Of a stretch of DNA of 64,000 nucleotides, positions 44,166 through 56,683 are shown piece after piece. Source of the stretch: Eurosta solidaginis (lineage: Eukaryota; Arthropoda; Insecta; Diptera; Tephritidae). Within the stretch, counting starts at the first letter, position 1. Each line of letters opens with the position of its first letter. The translations under genes were made by a program, and so were the position numbers. The stretch spans positions 251,100,978 to 251,164,977 of the forward strand of contig NC_090320.1 of NCBI RefSeq assembly GCF_040869045.1, in the 5' to 3' direction. The notes beneath the pieces were generated by a model. It did no database searches. It saw nothing but the letters and a program-made list of their open reading frames with translations, and was not told the origin of the DNA.

Positions 44166-44566
44166 AGAGAGGACTCGAGAGAGAATTTTACTTCTACACT
44201 CAAGCTTATGTACATACATATATTTATTCGAATAAAAAATGTATAGCTATGTATATTATTATTTTTAAATGTTTCCAATTCTTTTCTAATACGTAAGGTT
44301 ATCTCTTACCTTATGTGGTTATATTTTTTACAGTTTTCAAAAACAACCTACACTAAGAAATAATTTTAAAGCAAATAAGTTGATAAGGAGCTGATGTGAA
44401 TACCGCAATTTTCTTTTTAAGAGAAGAAAAATAGTAAAACCAAAAATATGATAAAATTTCCAACGGATTTTTGCTGTAACTTTTTTACTCACAGGTGTAC
44501 GTACACCGACAGGCGTACACATCCTGTAGTGAAACACCAAACTTGTGGCAAAAGTTCTAGTTCAAA
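44166..44566. other. Nothing recognised
   Basis: AT-rich; GTACGTACACCGACAGGCGT near 44496 is a short imperfect repeat. No gene seen. Confidence 0.35.
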
Positions 44567-46037
44567 CAAGTAAGGAAGGCTAAGTTCGAGTGTAACCGAA
44601 CATTACATACTCAGCTGAGAGCTTTGGAGACAAAATAAGGGAAAATAACCATGTAGGAAAATGAATCTAGGGTAATCCTGGAATGTGTTTGTATGACATG
44701 GGTATCAAATGGAAGGTATTAATGAGTATTTTAAAAGGGAGTGGGCCTTAGTTCTATTCGTGGATGCATTTTGGAGATATCGCTATAAAGGTGGACCAGG
44801 GGTGAGTCTAGAATGTGTTTGTACGATATGGGTATCAAATGAAAGGTGTTAATCAGTATTTTAAAAGGGAGTGTCCCTCAGTTGTATATGTGAAGGCTTT
44901 TTCGAGATATCGACCAAAACGTGTACCAGGGTGAACCAGAATATCATCTGTCGGGTATCGCTAATTTATTCATATATGTATTACCACGAACAGTATTCCT
45001 GCCATGATTCCGAGGGCTTTTGATTTCGCCCTGCAGAACTTGTTCATTTCCTTCTACTTAATATGGTAGGTGTCCCACCCATTTTACAAAGTTTTTCCAA
45101 ATTTTTATTTTGCCTCAAAAAACTAATCCAATCACCATGCTTAATCCCTTTTTTCGTATCTTGTATAGAATTATGGCATTTTTTTCATTTTTCGAAATTT
45201 TCGATATCGAAAAAGTGGACGTGGATTTCGCCCATTTTTATTACCAAGATAAAGTGAGTTCAGTTAAGTACTTGAACTAAGTTTAGTAAAGATATATCGA
45301 TTTTTGCTCAAGCTATCGTGTAAACGGCCGAGCGGAAGGACAGACGGTCGACTGTGTATAAAAACTGGGCGGGGCTTCAACCGTTTTCGACCATTTTCAC
45401 AGAAAACAGTTATCGTCATAGAAGCTATGTCCTTACCAAATTTCACAAGGATTTTTTTTTTTTAAGAGGGCGTGTTCGTCATCCGATTTTGCAAATTTTT
45501 ATTTAGCACACATATAGTAATAGGAGTAAAGTTCCTGCAAAATTTCATCATGATATCCTCAACGACTGCCAAATTACAGTTTGCAAAACTTTTAAATTAC
45601 CTTCTTTTAAAAGTGGGGGTGCCACGCCCATTGTCCAAAATTTTACCAATAATTCTATTCTGCGTCAAAAGGTCAACCCACGTACCAAGTTGCATCGCTT
45701 TATCCGTCTTTGGTAATGAATTATCGCACTTTTTCCGTTTTTCGAAATTTTCGATATCGAAAAAGTGGGCGTGGTTATAGTCCGATTTCGTTCATTTTAA
45801 ATAGCGATCTTAGATGAGTTAACATACCAAATTTCATTAAGATACCTCAAAATTTACTGAAGTTATCGTGTTTAGGGACGGACGGACGGACGGACATGGC
45901 TAAATTAATTTCTTTTTTCGCCCATATCATTTTGATATATAGAAGTCTATATCTATATCGATTAGTTTATGCCGTTACGGGGTACCGTTATGCGAACAAA
46001 GTTAATATACTCTGTGAGCTCGGCTCAACTGAGTATA
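44567..46037 (-). mobile_element. HINE/helentron-like element, variant A, minus orientation
   Basis: The 3' end lies at the left: AACAAGTAAGGAAGGCTAAG then a hairpin TTCGAGTGTAACCGAAC and CATACTCAGCTGAGAGC. The 5' end lies at the right: CTCAACTGAGTATAAAAA. About 2.5 tandem units of 130 bp (GGTATCAAAT at 44701 and 44831) lie near the 3' end, and the body carries CGATATCGAAAAAGTGG blocks and a (CGGA)n run. Confidence 0.78.
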
Positions 46038-46194
46038 AAAACGTTTACTGCTGATGGACTAGTTCGAGAAGGACCAAGCTTGTACCAACCACAGATTCAT
46101 AGTTTTTTTTTAGTGCATCTAAGGAACCGTGAGTCCCATGCCTCGTAGAACACTTTCTTTTGCTTATATGCGGTTTGGTCTAAGTTTCCTTATA

Positions 46195-46337
46195 TGACCC
46201 GGCCTATGAAAAGGTGGCTTATGACTCAAAAAAGAAATTGCGACAGCTGCTAAAGATAAACAATGCATTTCTTCAGTTTCTTAGTAGTTTTCTTTTTTTT
46301 TTTTTTTGAGTCATAAGCCTTTCCATAGGCCGGGTCA
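46195..46337. mobile_element. Small TIR element (TGACCCGGCCTATG)
   Basis: TGACCCGGCCTATGAAAAGG at 46195 pairs with CCTTTCCATAGGCCGGGTCA ending at 46337; the arms continue through GCTTATGACTCAAAAAA and its inverse (about 40 bp). The interior is ~60 bp with poly-T. A TATA-like flank lies on the left and CATATG on the right, so the target duplication is unclear. Confidence 0.8.
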
Positions 46338-46394
46338 CATATGTAATATCATGAAACTTCGAAGAATTCCGAAATTACTTCATAATAGCTCTTC

Positions 46395-46790
46395 ATGGAA
46401 TTACCCCCGAAGGTTTTTGGGAGTGTTATCGATGTTGATCGTCCTTTGCCAGATGCAGATCCGGTACATTCCGGTAAGAAGCACCATTAAGGTACTATCC
46501 CGACCACATGAAACCTTCTAGGCCATACCGCTCTCCCACCCCCTAGATACATGACATCCATGATGAAATTTGGGTCGGCAGAGCCTCGGCTATTTAAGAA
46601 ACAGGATTGGCCACGGGTAGGTGAGGTTGACAATTGGGTTGGAGAAGCTACATATATGTATATTGTGCTGGCAATCCCTTGAAAGGGCTGCGCTACACAA
46701 CCTCTTGAATCAATGTGGTATTTTAGTCGCGTCTTATACCAGGTATACCTGCCGCGAGTATATTCTAAGTCCCCTCGAATAGTTGGGTGT
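46395..46790 (-). mobile_element. CAA-tailed retroposon, minus copy lacking its tail
   Basis: Matches the family from its 5' region (about 46780, CAGGTATACCTGCCGCGAGT inverted) to the CCTTCGGGG hairpin region (46405). The (CAA)n tail is absent at the left. It carries several changes relative to 29761-30160. Confidence 0.75.
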
Positions 46791-48436
46791 GATATTCACA
46801 TAAATTGTGATGTAGTTTATAACCAGTTGTTTTGACTGCATGGTATTTACTTATGATTACAATGTGCCAATGTAAATTATGATATTTTTCCCCATCTGCC
46901 TAGGTAGGCACCCGAACAAACTGGAAATAGTAACAATAGCAGCATATGCTGTTTAGAAAACAACAAAAAGCAAACCGAAGCTAGGTACATGACCGCTCGG
47001 CGTGCACTGAAGCGATCACCCTGAATGGAGTATTAACTTTGCTAACGACAACTGCTGCTGCACTGGCTGCAGTAATATTATCATATGTACGTACATATGT
47101 ATGTATATTCATATCTCATTTGGCCATAATCATTCATAAAAAGTTGTTAGGGACTTGTCGCGCCAATAGTGCACTGTAAAATAATACAACATAATCGGTA
47201 TGTGCACTCTAAATATGGGCATACATACAAACATCGATATATATGTAGGTATATATTTTGCAACCCTTTTCCATGAATCATAATATATTTATGTAGAATT
47301 AATTAACGAAGGGCGCACTCGACCAGGGGTCAAAGCGCAATTGGGACGAACTGCTTAATAGGTGAAGTGGAAGAAATGCAATTTTGGAAGCCTTTTTTAC
47401 TTTTTTGGACAAGCGCAAATACAAGAAAAAAATTCGAAGCCCTGAAACAGCTAAAATTCATATTCCACGAAGGTTCATTTGCGGCAGTAGCAGCGGCCCT
47501 GCTGGCATCGCTGTCACCTGCTATCACTTGTGCAACATTCCATTTAGACTTAAATTATAATGCATTAGTTTTTTAATAATTAAACATATTAAATCATATG
47601 CTTTTTCCTCTCAAATCGGGCGCATTTTTTATTTTCAATAACAGTTTTTAGCAATAAAGTAAATTCCCCTTTTTTGTGGTCAACGCCCATGTGCCAACAA
47701 CAAAGCTCAAAATTACACCAAACACAGCGTAGCAAAGGTATTTTTGTCAAGCCCGTCTTCATCTAGGCGTTGGTCATTACTCTTACCAAGTTTATCGTAG
47801 CTTTCACCAATTTACGCTTACCTTTTAAAGCTTTTCAATTTTTATTTGTTAAATTTGCCACTTTTCTTACATTTTCTACAAACAAATCCACAATTAATTT
47901 AACTAAAACTAATCGTAAAACACAAATTAAAAATAACACATACAAATTTACAACACTCAAATGCGTTGATGACAAATGAATGACTTCTGTTTTCCTCCTC
48001 CAACACAATCTATTATAGAAAACTTTTAAGTTTGAAATCAAGGTGGCGCCGTGAAGACTTCAAACACCTGTGCCATCGAACCAGCTCTAAAGCCGTGGTT
48101 ACTCACGAACGTACGTAGAAAAAACGTGTCAGCTGACACGACCTATCTTATGAGTGTGCAATGTAAACGAAAACTCACCGACGTGCAACGCCCGTACGTA
48201 CGTAGCCCGGAACGTAGAAATCAAAACAATTTTGATTTTTTCCGTAAGAACGTGTCAGCTGATCGCTCTCTCACTAGACAGAGTTGCCTAGTAAACTTTT
48301 GTGCGCTAATTTTTGACCGTTTGCAGTTTTATGCAAAAACGCCTAATTAAAGTTTGAAAAATTGTGAAAATAATTCGAAATAATTATGTAAAAGTGCAGA
48401 TTATAAATATGTAATCTATTTATATTTATTTAATAT
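46791..48436. other. Low-repeat sequence, no gene recognised
   Basis: One of the few stretches over 1.5 kb without a recognised mobile element. It holds TATGTACGTACATATGTA near 47092, a frame at 47367-47576 with no family resemblance, and at 48100-48260 two related blocks (AACGTGTCAGCTGACACG and CGTGTCAGCTGATCGC, each after ACGTAG/CGTAAG). It could hold regulatory sequence or a 5' exon, but nothing proves it. Confidence 0.35.
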
Positions 48437-49410
48437 TGTAACGAATTTGCTGCAAATCCTCTTATTTGCCCTTTTGCTAGGTTCGTATCGCTAAACTGTT
48501 GAATAAATAACTCCAATATTGAATAATGAAAAAATGGCCTTTATTAAAATACTTCACAATAACACTCAAACTGTGCAACGAATAGCTTAATAACCAAACT
48601 TATAGCTTAAATGAAACTGACTTTCAAAATAATACTGCTATTGTTCGCTAGATATCGTCTTAAGCCCCCATTACTGATACTTAGCATAGACTTGACTTGA
48701 CTTGGCGTAAACTTGGCAACTTAGCCACGATTATACTCCACTTGGCGCATACAACCTGGCATCATAATCAGCGTTGAAATTTATTTTTAAATAAATGTCA
48801 ATTTGTATGACCAAATGTCAAAATGAAATGGAAACAAACAAATGGCATCTCAAAATATAAACGTCACTTAGAACTTACATAGAAAATCAAAATTCAACAG
48901 AATTCTAAGTCAAGTTAAGTTTTGAGTAATCAGTAACATGCAATGTTAATTTAACAGAACTGTAAGTGACAGTTCGCAAGCCAAGTCAAGTCTGTGCTAA
49001 GTATCAGTAATGGAGCCTTTAGTCGTAACTGCTTGACAACTCAAATCAAACTGAATTCCAGCGCCTCTACAACTGCCGCCTTTTATACTCTTTGATTTCA
49101 ACCTTTGCATCTTCTAGGTGCTTCCAGAATCTACTAGTCCAGCAGCTCTCAAACTTCTCAGCTGTAACTACAATTGCACAATTTTATAGTTTTTCTCATT
49201 GCATACTTATAGGAGTATCTCAGATATATGCATGTGTTTGTGCATTGACTCTCCGCTGCTCGTATACGTACATGGTACATATATGTAGACGCAGTTATTG
49301 TTTCGTTTATGTAGATACATAATGATTGAATTATTGATGTGCATTCACGTCACTGCTTAGAATCGGCTTAGAGACGATAGCATCGTTCAGTGCTGCTAAC
49401 ATTCGTTACA
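48437..49410 (-). mobile_element. Solo LTR, long variant (974 bp)
   Basis: Minus orientation. Ends TGTAACGAAT and ATTCGTTACA, flanked by ATAT (48433-48436, 49411-49414). Shares GAATAAATAACTCCAATATT (48503, the inverse of the 3' block of the other two), TATAAAAG (49080-49087 inverted) and initiator TCAGTTTGATTT (inverted, about 49041-49052). The 5' region is longer than in the 27-kb copy. Confidence 0.82.
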
Positions 49411-49501
49411 ATATTAATTCAGCCTTTTACAACATCAAAAATTAAATTGGAAAAAGTTGATGTTTCCATAAGCATGTATGCAAAATGGTCAATGGCAACA
49501 G

Positions 49502-49785
49502 CAAAGAGGATAGATATATCTATCCTCTTTGACGCTACCGGCTGTACAGCTGTGTTGCATCCATGGCGCAACGATACAAGGTGGCAGCATGGAACAGCTG
49601 ATTATAAACTTTTTTTATTTGCTTTGATATATCAACTTCTGGCGCAGTACGATTTTGACATTTGTCCATCGAATTTACAAAAACAAAGTACATGGCATTT
49701 TTATTTATGTTTGTAGGTATGTCACCATGCTGCCACCTTGTATCATTCCGCTATGGTTGCATCAAAGAAGATAGATAGAAATAAA
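49502..49785. mobile_element. Inverted-repeat element with CAAAGAGGATAGATA ends
   Basis: A perfect 30-bp palindrome (49502-49531, centre TATA) opens it. Inverted arms GCATCCATGGCGCAACGATA and CAAGGTGGCAGCATGG (49557-49595) pair with CCATGCTGCCACCTTG and TATCATTCCGCTATGGTTGC (49727-49765), then CAAAGAAGATAGATAG closes it. Related palindromic words recur at 49877-49905 and 51816-51850. Confidence 0.65.
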
Positions 49786-50931
49786 TGATGGCATCCAAAA
49801 ATACTGTGTGTGACGTTAAATCAGAATCCACATTTTGGCGAGCACACAGCCGCATTTGTACCGAAAGCAAAGCTGGTAGATATACATATATCTATCCACT
49901 TTGATGAAACACCATACCAAGTCCAAAGCGGAGGAGTGGTAAGTCCACCCTAACGATTTGTACCAACAAACACTAGCTGTATTTCCTTGCCAGCTAATAC
50001 AATTAAAACACTAGCTAGCTTACCGAATTGCATGGAAAGCAACAATAAAAGTAATCGAGTTGAGTTGGCTAAGCGGTTTCAACTGAAACCCCTTAGGTAA
50101 TTGTCGACCTGATTGATGGTGTTGTATAGTGATGCATATTCAAAAATAGGGCACTATTGTGAACGAGCGAATGAAATGAACATACGAATGTGCGGTTAAA
50201 CAAAAATAACAAAATAACAGCGTGGCGGCAGGGTGATATACATACAAACAAACACACGCAGTTCATGTATTTTGTTTTTGTAATTCGCTGGATGAGTTCA
50301 AAAACATACTGCGCTAGAAGTAGAAATGTCATAGCAGCTAAAAAAAAGTAACATTTAGCTGATGAACTTCCACCATCTGTATGGTTTTGCCATAATGAAA
50401 CTGTTTAGCTAGTTGAAGCGTTTTTTTCAAGCTCGCTTGGAAAAAAACAACTACTAATTTGCAATCCCTGCCCCTAGGTCCGCATTAACAAGTAGGCAGA
50501 ATAGGCAGTTGCCTGGGGCCCCGAAAAATTAAAAAGACGTCTAAAATTTTCTTACAAACATAAAATTCTAGAGAGTGAAAGAAAAATATAATCAGAACTG
50601 AAAATATTTTTTACTCAAATAAATAAAACTTAATTGACCGCATTCAAAAGGCGACGACCGACGGACTAGACAAGGTTCCTAAAAAGGACATTTCCGAATC
50701 ATTTGACAAATTGTATTAGCGTGCAATGAAATGTATAGAAGAGAAAGAAAAGTATACTCAATAATAAAAAAGAATTATATCAAAATGTACACTGGTTGTT
50801 TTTATTTTGAAAAATTTCGGTTATTTTTGCAACAGAGGGTGTAGAAGCCTTCAACTCTATTTTGACTGCTATGCGTTCAGTGAGTAAGTCATTGCAAAGT
50901 GAAAAGGCAGTTTTGAAAGTGGTGCTTTTTA
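49786..50931. other. Mixed sequence; possible hAT-type terminus near 50475
   Basis: CCCCTAGGTCCGCATTAACA and AGGCAGTTGCCTGGGGCCCC (50471-50521) look like the decayed end of a hAT-type element; no transposase frame follows. The remainder is AT-rich with nothing recognised. Confidence 0.35.
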
Positions 50932-51735
50932 AACGGTTTTATTTAGCTTGACTTGACAGGCAGGCCGCACGGCCGCATGCACGGTCATTGTGAACGAATT
51001 TTGTAATTGAAATTTAGGTAACTTCCCGATAAGCTACAAGCTTGAAACTTGGAATATAGTTCAGAACCCGATGACAATGCAATAATAGGGAAAAAATCGC
51101 CGCTAGGTGGCGCAAGGATCGATATATTCACAAAAATCTTATTTGTGGTCCGATTTGACTCCTATTTGGAACACATAATATATACAAGAATAGAAAGCGA
51201 CCTATGAAAAAAATCTCCGCTAGGTGGCGCAAGGATCGAGATATTCACAAAAATCGTATTTGTGGTCCGATTTCGCTCATATTTGGAACGCATAATACAT
51301 ACAAAAATAGAAAGCGACCTGTGAAAAAAAATTTCCGCTAGGTGATGCAAGGATTGAGATATTCACAAAAATCGTATTTGTGGTCCGATTTCGCTCATAT
51401 TTGGAACACATAATACATGCAAGAATAAAAAGCGATCCATGAAAAAAATATTGCCGCAAGGTGGCGCAAGCATCGAGATATGCACAAAAATCGTATTTGT
51501 GGTCCGATTTGGCTCATATTTGGAACACATAATACGTACAAGAATAGAAAGCGACCTATGAAAAAAAATCGCCGCTAGGTTGCACAAAGATCGAGATATT
51601 AAAAAAAATCGTATTTGTGGTCCGATTTGGCCCATATTTGGAACACATAATACATACATGAATAGAAAGCGTCCTATGATGTCCGATTTGGCTCATATTT
51701 CGAACAAATATTACATACAGTCTGGTAGAAGTGAC
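50932..51735 (+). mobile_element. AAACGGTTTTATT-ended element, about six tandem units
   Basis: Left end TTTAAACGGTTTTATTTAGC. The ~118-bp unit repeats with marks CGCTAGGTGG/CGC at 51101, 51218, 51336, 51455 and 51573. Each unit has GGTGGCGCAAGGATCGAGAT, TTTGTGGTCCGATTT and GGAACACATAATA. The right side ends TACAGTCTGGTAGAAGTGAC (51716-51735), matching the left end of the 14428 copy, but the terminal AATAAAACCG is lost. Frames in it are by-products. Confidence 0.8.
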
Positions 51736-54469
51736 ATCAAAATATTTTGGAGTTGGAGGGGGACAAGGATACGTGGCGCAGAGTCGAGTAAAGTCTTTGG
51801 AAGGATTATGTATTGACAAAGAGGATAGATAGTATATCCATCCTCTTTGCTTCGGCTTTCTTTCGAATTTTTAATTTGAAATTGTCAGAATTGTAGACTG
51901 ATAAATAAATTAAAATTAAAAATTAAATTAAAAATTACAGTTACATCTGAGTATAATGCGTATTGAAATTTCATAGTACAAATTTTATGCGCAGCAATTT
52001 CAAAGGTGTATTTAAAGTTTGACGCTTAGCAGTCCATATAAAGTTTAAAGGCTTGGTTTCCTCGAAAGCGGTGCTGCTATATAACGGCCGCTACATAGCG
52101 GAAGAGTACGTTGTCAAAAATGCTGCAATATAAATGTAATCATGTGGAAACTACGAAGACGGTGAAGCTCATCGTAACGTAATATAGCGGTAGGAAATAA
52201 AATATTACGGCCGTCATGACGGTAGAAACTCGTTCATCAACGTTTTTCACCACCGCTATTCTGAAAGCGGTAAATATTTTGTCAAATATCTCAAAAATAA
52301 ACAAATATTCAGACTTCACATTTATTATTGAAAATATATTTACAAACAGATGTAAAAAACTCACAGCTAATAATACAACCCTTCGTCAATCGAATCTAAT
52401 TAGATTCGTTTCAAAAATTCCGTATGTTCGACAGTTATGTCTGACTTTGACAGCTATATTACAACCCTACGACATTTAAGGTCACTCGCTGACTGAAGTG
52501 CGAGCGAAGTGAAAAATTCATCATCAATGGGAGAATAGAAGAAAATAAAATTCTGTATTCTGTGCTTAGGTAAAAATTAAATAATTATATAGTCCGAGGT
52601 GTAACGACGACGATCCATTTTGCCATAATGAAATTATTATGAACAAAAGTGGTAGTTAAAGAGTGCAGTGATGAGTTTAAGAAAAAAGTGTGAAAAAAAT
52701 TCTGCACGAGAAAAAATCGAAAAGTGAAAAGAAGGCAAAGGCAGAAGGCATAAAAAAGGAGAAGTGATTTTGGAACTGAATGTGTTTGGTGGTTAGTGGA
52801 TAGAACGTAGATGAGGACGAAGTAGAGGAGTGAAACGTCGTGGAAGAAAGAAGCAGGTTTTCGTCGTGAAAATAAGGTGAAGAAAGTTTGTGAAAAATGT
52901 CTTAACATAATCTTAAAACAATTATTGACCACGATTATACATACATAACAATACTCCTACGTCGCTTCCAATATCCGACACGACCGCATAACCAGCATTC
53001 CTCCATTATCTACTCCAGTACCATATTTAATCCGCACACTATATACTCCATTGTTACTCATACACCTGTACCATTTATCATCATACTACGAAAAATACCA
53101 ACACAAAGCAGACATACTGCTAAAGCAGCAAACATAAGGGAACGGCAAAGAATTTCGTCATTGCCGTCCGTGGCCATCGGACGAATTTTTTTGTTTTTTG
53201 TCAATGCCCCGTTCTCGTGTCTCATCATATGTAAATTTTTTTTTTCATTTTTATAGTGGGTTTGTGCCATTTTTCTTTAGAAAGTAGAAAAAATACATTT
53301 AGTATGTTGTGTTCTTAAGTTAGTTGCCGTTGTTGTTGTACGCGATTATTGCATAAATGAAAAATACATAGGAATATACCGTAAGGTAAAATTTTTAAGT
53401 GTATATATATGTATATGCAAACAATATACATAACCATAAGAGGATATCATGTACATACATACTTACATATATGGGTGAGTTTGTGTGCCTCTTTGGCTCT
53501 GCAATCAGCGGGCAGGCACACCAGGTGAAAGATCAAAGTAATGCGTGTGTGAAACCATTTATCAAAAAAATTAAAAAAAAATTGGGTGCTCCCGCAATGG
53601 CCAACATGACCGCTATGGGTCTGTGCAAATCGTGCGGTGCGTCTGTCAACTAGTAGCCCGGAGCACCTCAATTCTATTTTTGTTTTTGCCAAATGTGTGG
53701 TTAAGCATACAATTAGCAATTTACGTTTAACTTTAATTTTTTATTGTATTTTTTTTTTATATTTTTTGAACGTCGTTCTCCAAAAATTCACTAGTAAAAT
53801 ACAATTTTATGCAAATGCAATTAGCATACTCCTAAAAATATATAAGGACATACATACATACATACTATATTCACATAGCTAATGCAAGTGCAGCGCACAC
53901 GATGTGTTTGAAAATATATAATCATGGCTGGAGTATCTACATACATATTTGCAAATGATTTAAACTTCACCAACGCGCTGGTATCAATGTCTTAATTCAG
54001 CTTATTCTACGATCATGTGTACTCGCATGAGCTTTGATTCACCGCTTACTAATGCGCGTACACTCGTGTTTACTTGGACACAAAACACCCATTTTAAATT
54101 CTTACATATTTACACTAGCGCTGTAGTAATATGTTAGCAAACATTTAGTAGTACTTACAATCACACATACATATGTACATATTGGCATCCGTCATCGCCT
54201 CACCCACAAAACTTTTTTGATGTAATTTTTCCGTTGCACAGCGGGGTATTTCGGTTGAATATATAACAAAAATCATAACTGGATCAAGTCGAAGCTAATA
54301 CAGTAAAGGTGAACGGCCCTGCAGAAAATGTGTTGGTCGAAAATATCGTTTGGTTGTGATGAAGAACGGCGTTCACCGTGCATTTCGTGGCATATTAATC
54401 TGCCGACCTATTTTGTGGATGTCTGAAGGTATTTTGTCTTCGTTTTTTTTAACGGTTGATTTCTTCAGT
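51736..54469. other. Low-repeat sequence; possible 5'-UTR-like purine-rich stretch at 52480-52940
   Basis: No protein-coding frame I can name. At 52480-52940 the plus strand is rich in GTGAAAA/GAAAAGTG words and lacks repeats, a composition common in dipteran 5' UTRs; AATAAGGTGAAG near 52870 could be a donor. This is weak. A diverged CAAAGAGGATAGATAG palindrome lies at 51816-51850. Confidence 0.3.
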
Positions 54470-54600
54470 TCGGGATTTCTTTCTAGTGTTTACGCAAAGG
54501 GCTCCTTTGGTGCCTGGGAGGTGGTGCTTCTCCAACCAGTCTGTTGGGATGCCCAGTTTTCTGGGTTTCAACAGAACCTGTTCTCATTCGTCTCCACTGC
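54470..54600 (-). mobile_element. Scrap of the 41-kb LINE family
   Basis: GTCTGTTGGGATGCCCAG and TTTCTGGGTTTCAACAGAAC match 41548-41595 (GTCCGTTGGGATGTCCAG and on). No ends are retained. Confidence 0.65.
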
Positions 54601-56094
54601 ATAACTTTAGAACGAGTTTTCTAAACTGTCTAAGAGGCAGGTGATTCTACCTTTTATTGATAAACCGAAATACATATGGCTCAGGCGTTAACGTTGTTGG
54701 TATAATTTTGGTTAGCCATTGAAACCTGTAGTGCTTAACTATTAATTTTTTGCTGTTGTTATTATTATTATTTATTTATTATTACGGAGTTTTAAGCCTA
54801 AAACTTAGATTATTACAATTTATAAATAATTTTAATAATAATAGGATTTCTAGCGTTTGGGGTGTCGGAATGCATGAGATTCCGATCAGCACGGGAACTG
54901 GTGGTCCCAACGGGCGAGTTTTGGAGTTATATCATTGGGAGGTTCCAAGGACGTGTTCTCAATCCTGCCCTACTCCAAGACGTATGATTACGCAGTTTAA
55001 TTATTTATGCTGTCGGAATGCATTTGATTCCGGTCAACCCAAAAGCTAGCAGCTCAGCAGAATAAGCCACTCTTATCGGACGGTTGGAAAGGACGTGTTT
55101 CCAATCCTCCCTGTACCTGCTTTTATGTAAACATAATTAATTATAATATATAATTGTTGTAGGAATATACGTGATTCACATGAACACTCCAACTGTTTGT
55201 CAGGGACGATATCTTCAGGAATTCTTTCCTAATTTGATTGCGAGCAATATATGTATTTGACCTGATGCATAAGGTTCCTCTGTGTCTATTTGGATTGCCG
55301 TGTACGCTCAAGAATCAGTAACATGAAATACAGATACAAAATATTTTATCTTATTGCAATATTCTAATAAACTTTTTTTGAAGGTGTTTAAGTTTTCACA
55401 ATTTTTAACATGATTAGGTAGTTCATTAAAACATTTCAGGCCTTTGTAAAATATATTTTGCTTGTCCATTTCTGTTTTGAGAAGAGGTAATCTAAAATTA
55501 TTATTTTCCCTGATTATGTAAGAATGGGTTTCACTTACATAAACAAGTTTTTCACTTAGGTAGGCTGGTAATTTGCCATGCTTGATATAAAATACAAATT
55601 TCATACTATGGTAAAATATCAACTGTTTCACGCTCAGCCAGTTTAGTGCATCAAGCATACTCTTTATGGAAGTGTCGTACCTCACTTTCAATATAAATCT
55701 CATAGCTTTGTTTTGCATAATTTGTAACCTGTCTACTTGTGTTTCATTAGCAATAAAGAATATTGTAGGGCAATATTAAAAGCGCGGTTCTATGATGGAT
55801 CTATAAACTTTTAACTTATATTTCTTACTAATAAGTTTACACGATCTCTTCCAAAATCCAATTTTTTTGCCCATTTTGGCAACAATATAATCAATATGAT
55901 CTGTAAACCTCAGTTTATTGTCAATCAGGATCCCTAATACTTAAATATTTTGACATCCTCAATGCTCGTATTCATTATTTTTGGATCAAAATTAAGTGAT
56001 TCTCTATTGGTCGTCCTAGACGGCCCATACATGACACAAAAGCCATGCGCAAATATAAAACGACGGAATTTGTGCAAATGAAAATTTTGACATA

Positions 56095-56683
56095 CACGGC
56101 TCAAAAACACTGCGCAATATTCATTTTTAATGTAGCGCAACAAATGAAACATGTGTTTTAATTGTATAAAAAAGGCATTAATGGAAAAAAAAAACACTAT
56201 TTATTTTTCAAAGTGCTGGCAATTCACAGTATAAGTCGAAAAACTCGCACCAGAAGCGTTTATTTTCCATTGTATTTTTAATTTTTATATTTTAGTTGCA
56301 AGAGCTCAACTCATTGCAGCACTGCGCAATATTCATTTTTCAACTAGCGCAACAAATGAAACATGTGTTCTTATTGTATAAAAAATTATTATGTATTATT
56401 GAATTTGTGTGAATTCCTGTTACAAGCTAGAGATGGTCCTTACGCCTTCGATATTAACATTTTTAAGCAATAATTAATGATGTTATATTATCAGGAACCA
56501 CAGGTAAACTGTGTAAGATTCACCACACACGAAGAAAAAAGCATGTGCAATATTTGCAGACATGCGTAAATATCAAAATCGTTTTGATTTTAGCGCAGTT
56601 CTCTGCGCAAATAGCGCAACCAGTACACACACCGGCAAATCCTTGTACAAATTGCTAATTGGCACAAGGATACTTGAGCCGTG
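56095..56683. mobile_element. TA-flanked TIR element inserted in the LINE
   Basis: Ends CACGGCTCAA (56095) and TTGAGCCGTG (ends 56683), each flanked by TA, as for Tc1/mariner-type insertions. Inside, a ~65-bp block (CACTGCGCAATATTCATTTT, then GCGCAACAAATGAAACATGT) is directly repeated ~216 bp apart (56108 and 56324), and further GCGCAA words follow. No transposase. Sequence between 56010 and 56095 may also be foreign. Confidence 0.7.

Noticed and set aside
47367..47576. 69-codon plus-strand frame with an Ala-rich end
   Set aside because: No start context, domain or conservation evidence. It lies in low-repeat DNA and cannot be distinguished from chance.
53399..53653. 84-codon plus-strand frame in low-repeat DNA
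   Set aside because: The antisense strand is open too, the composition is non-coding, and no recognisable domain or splice signals are present.
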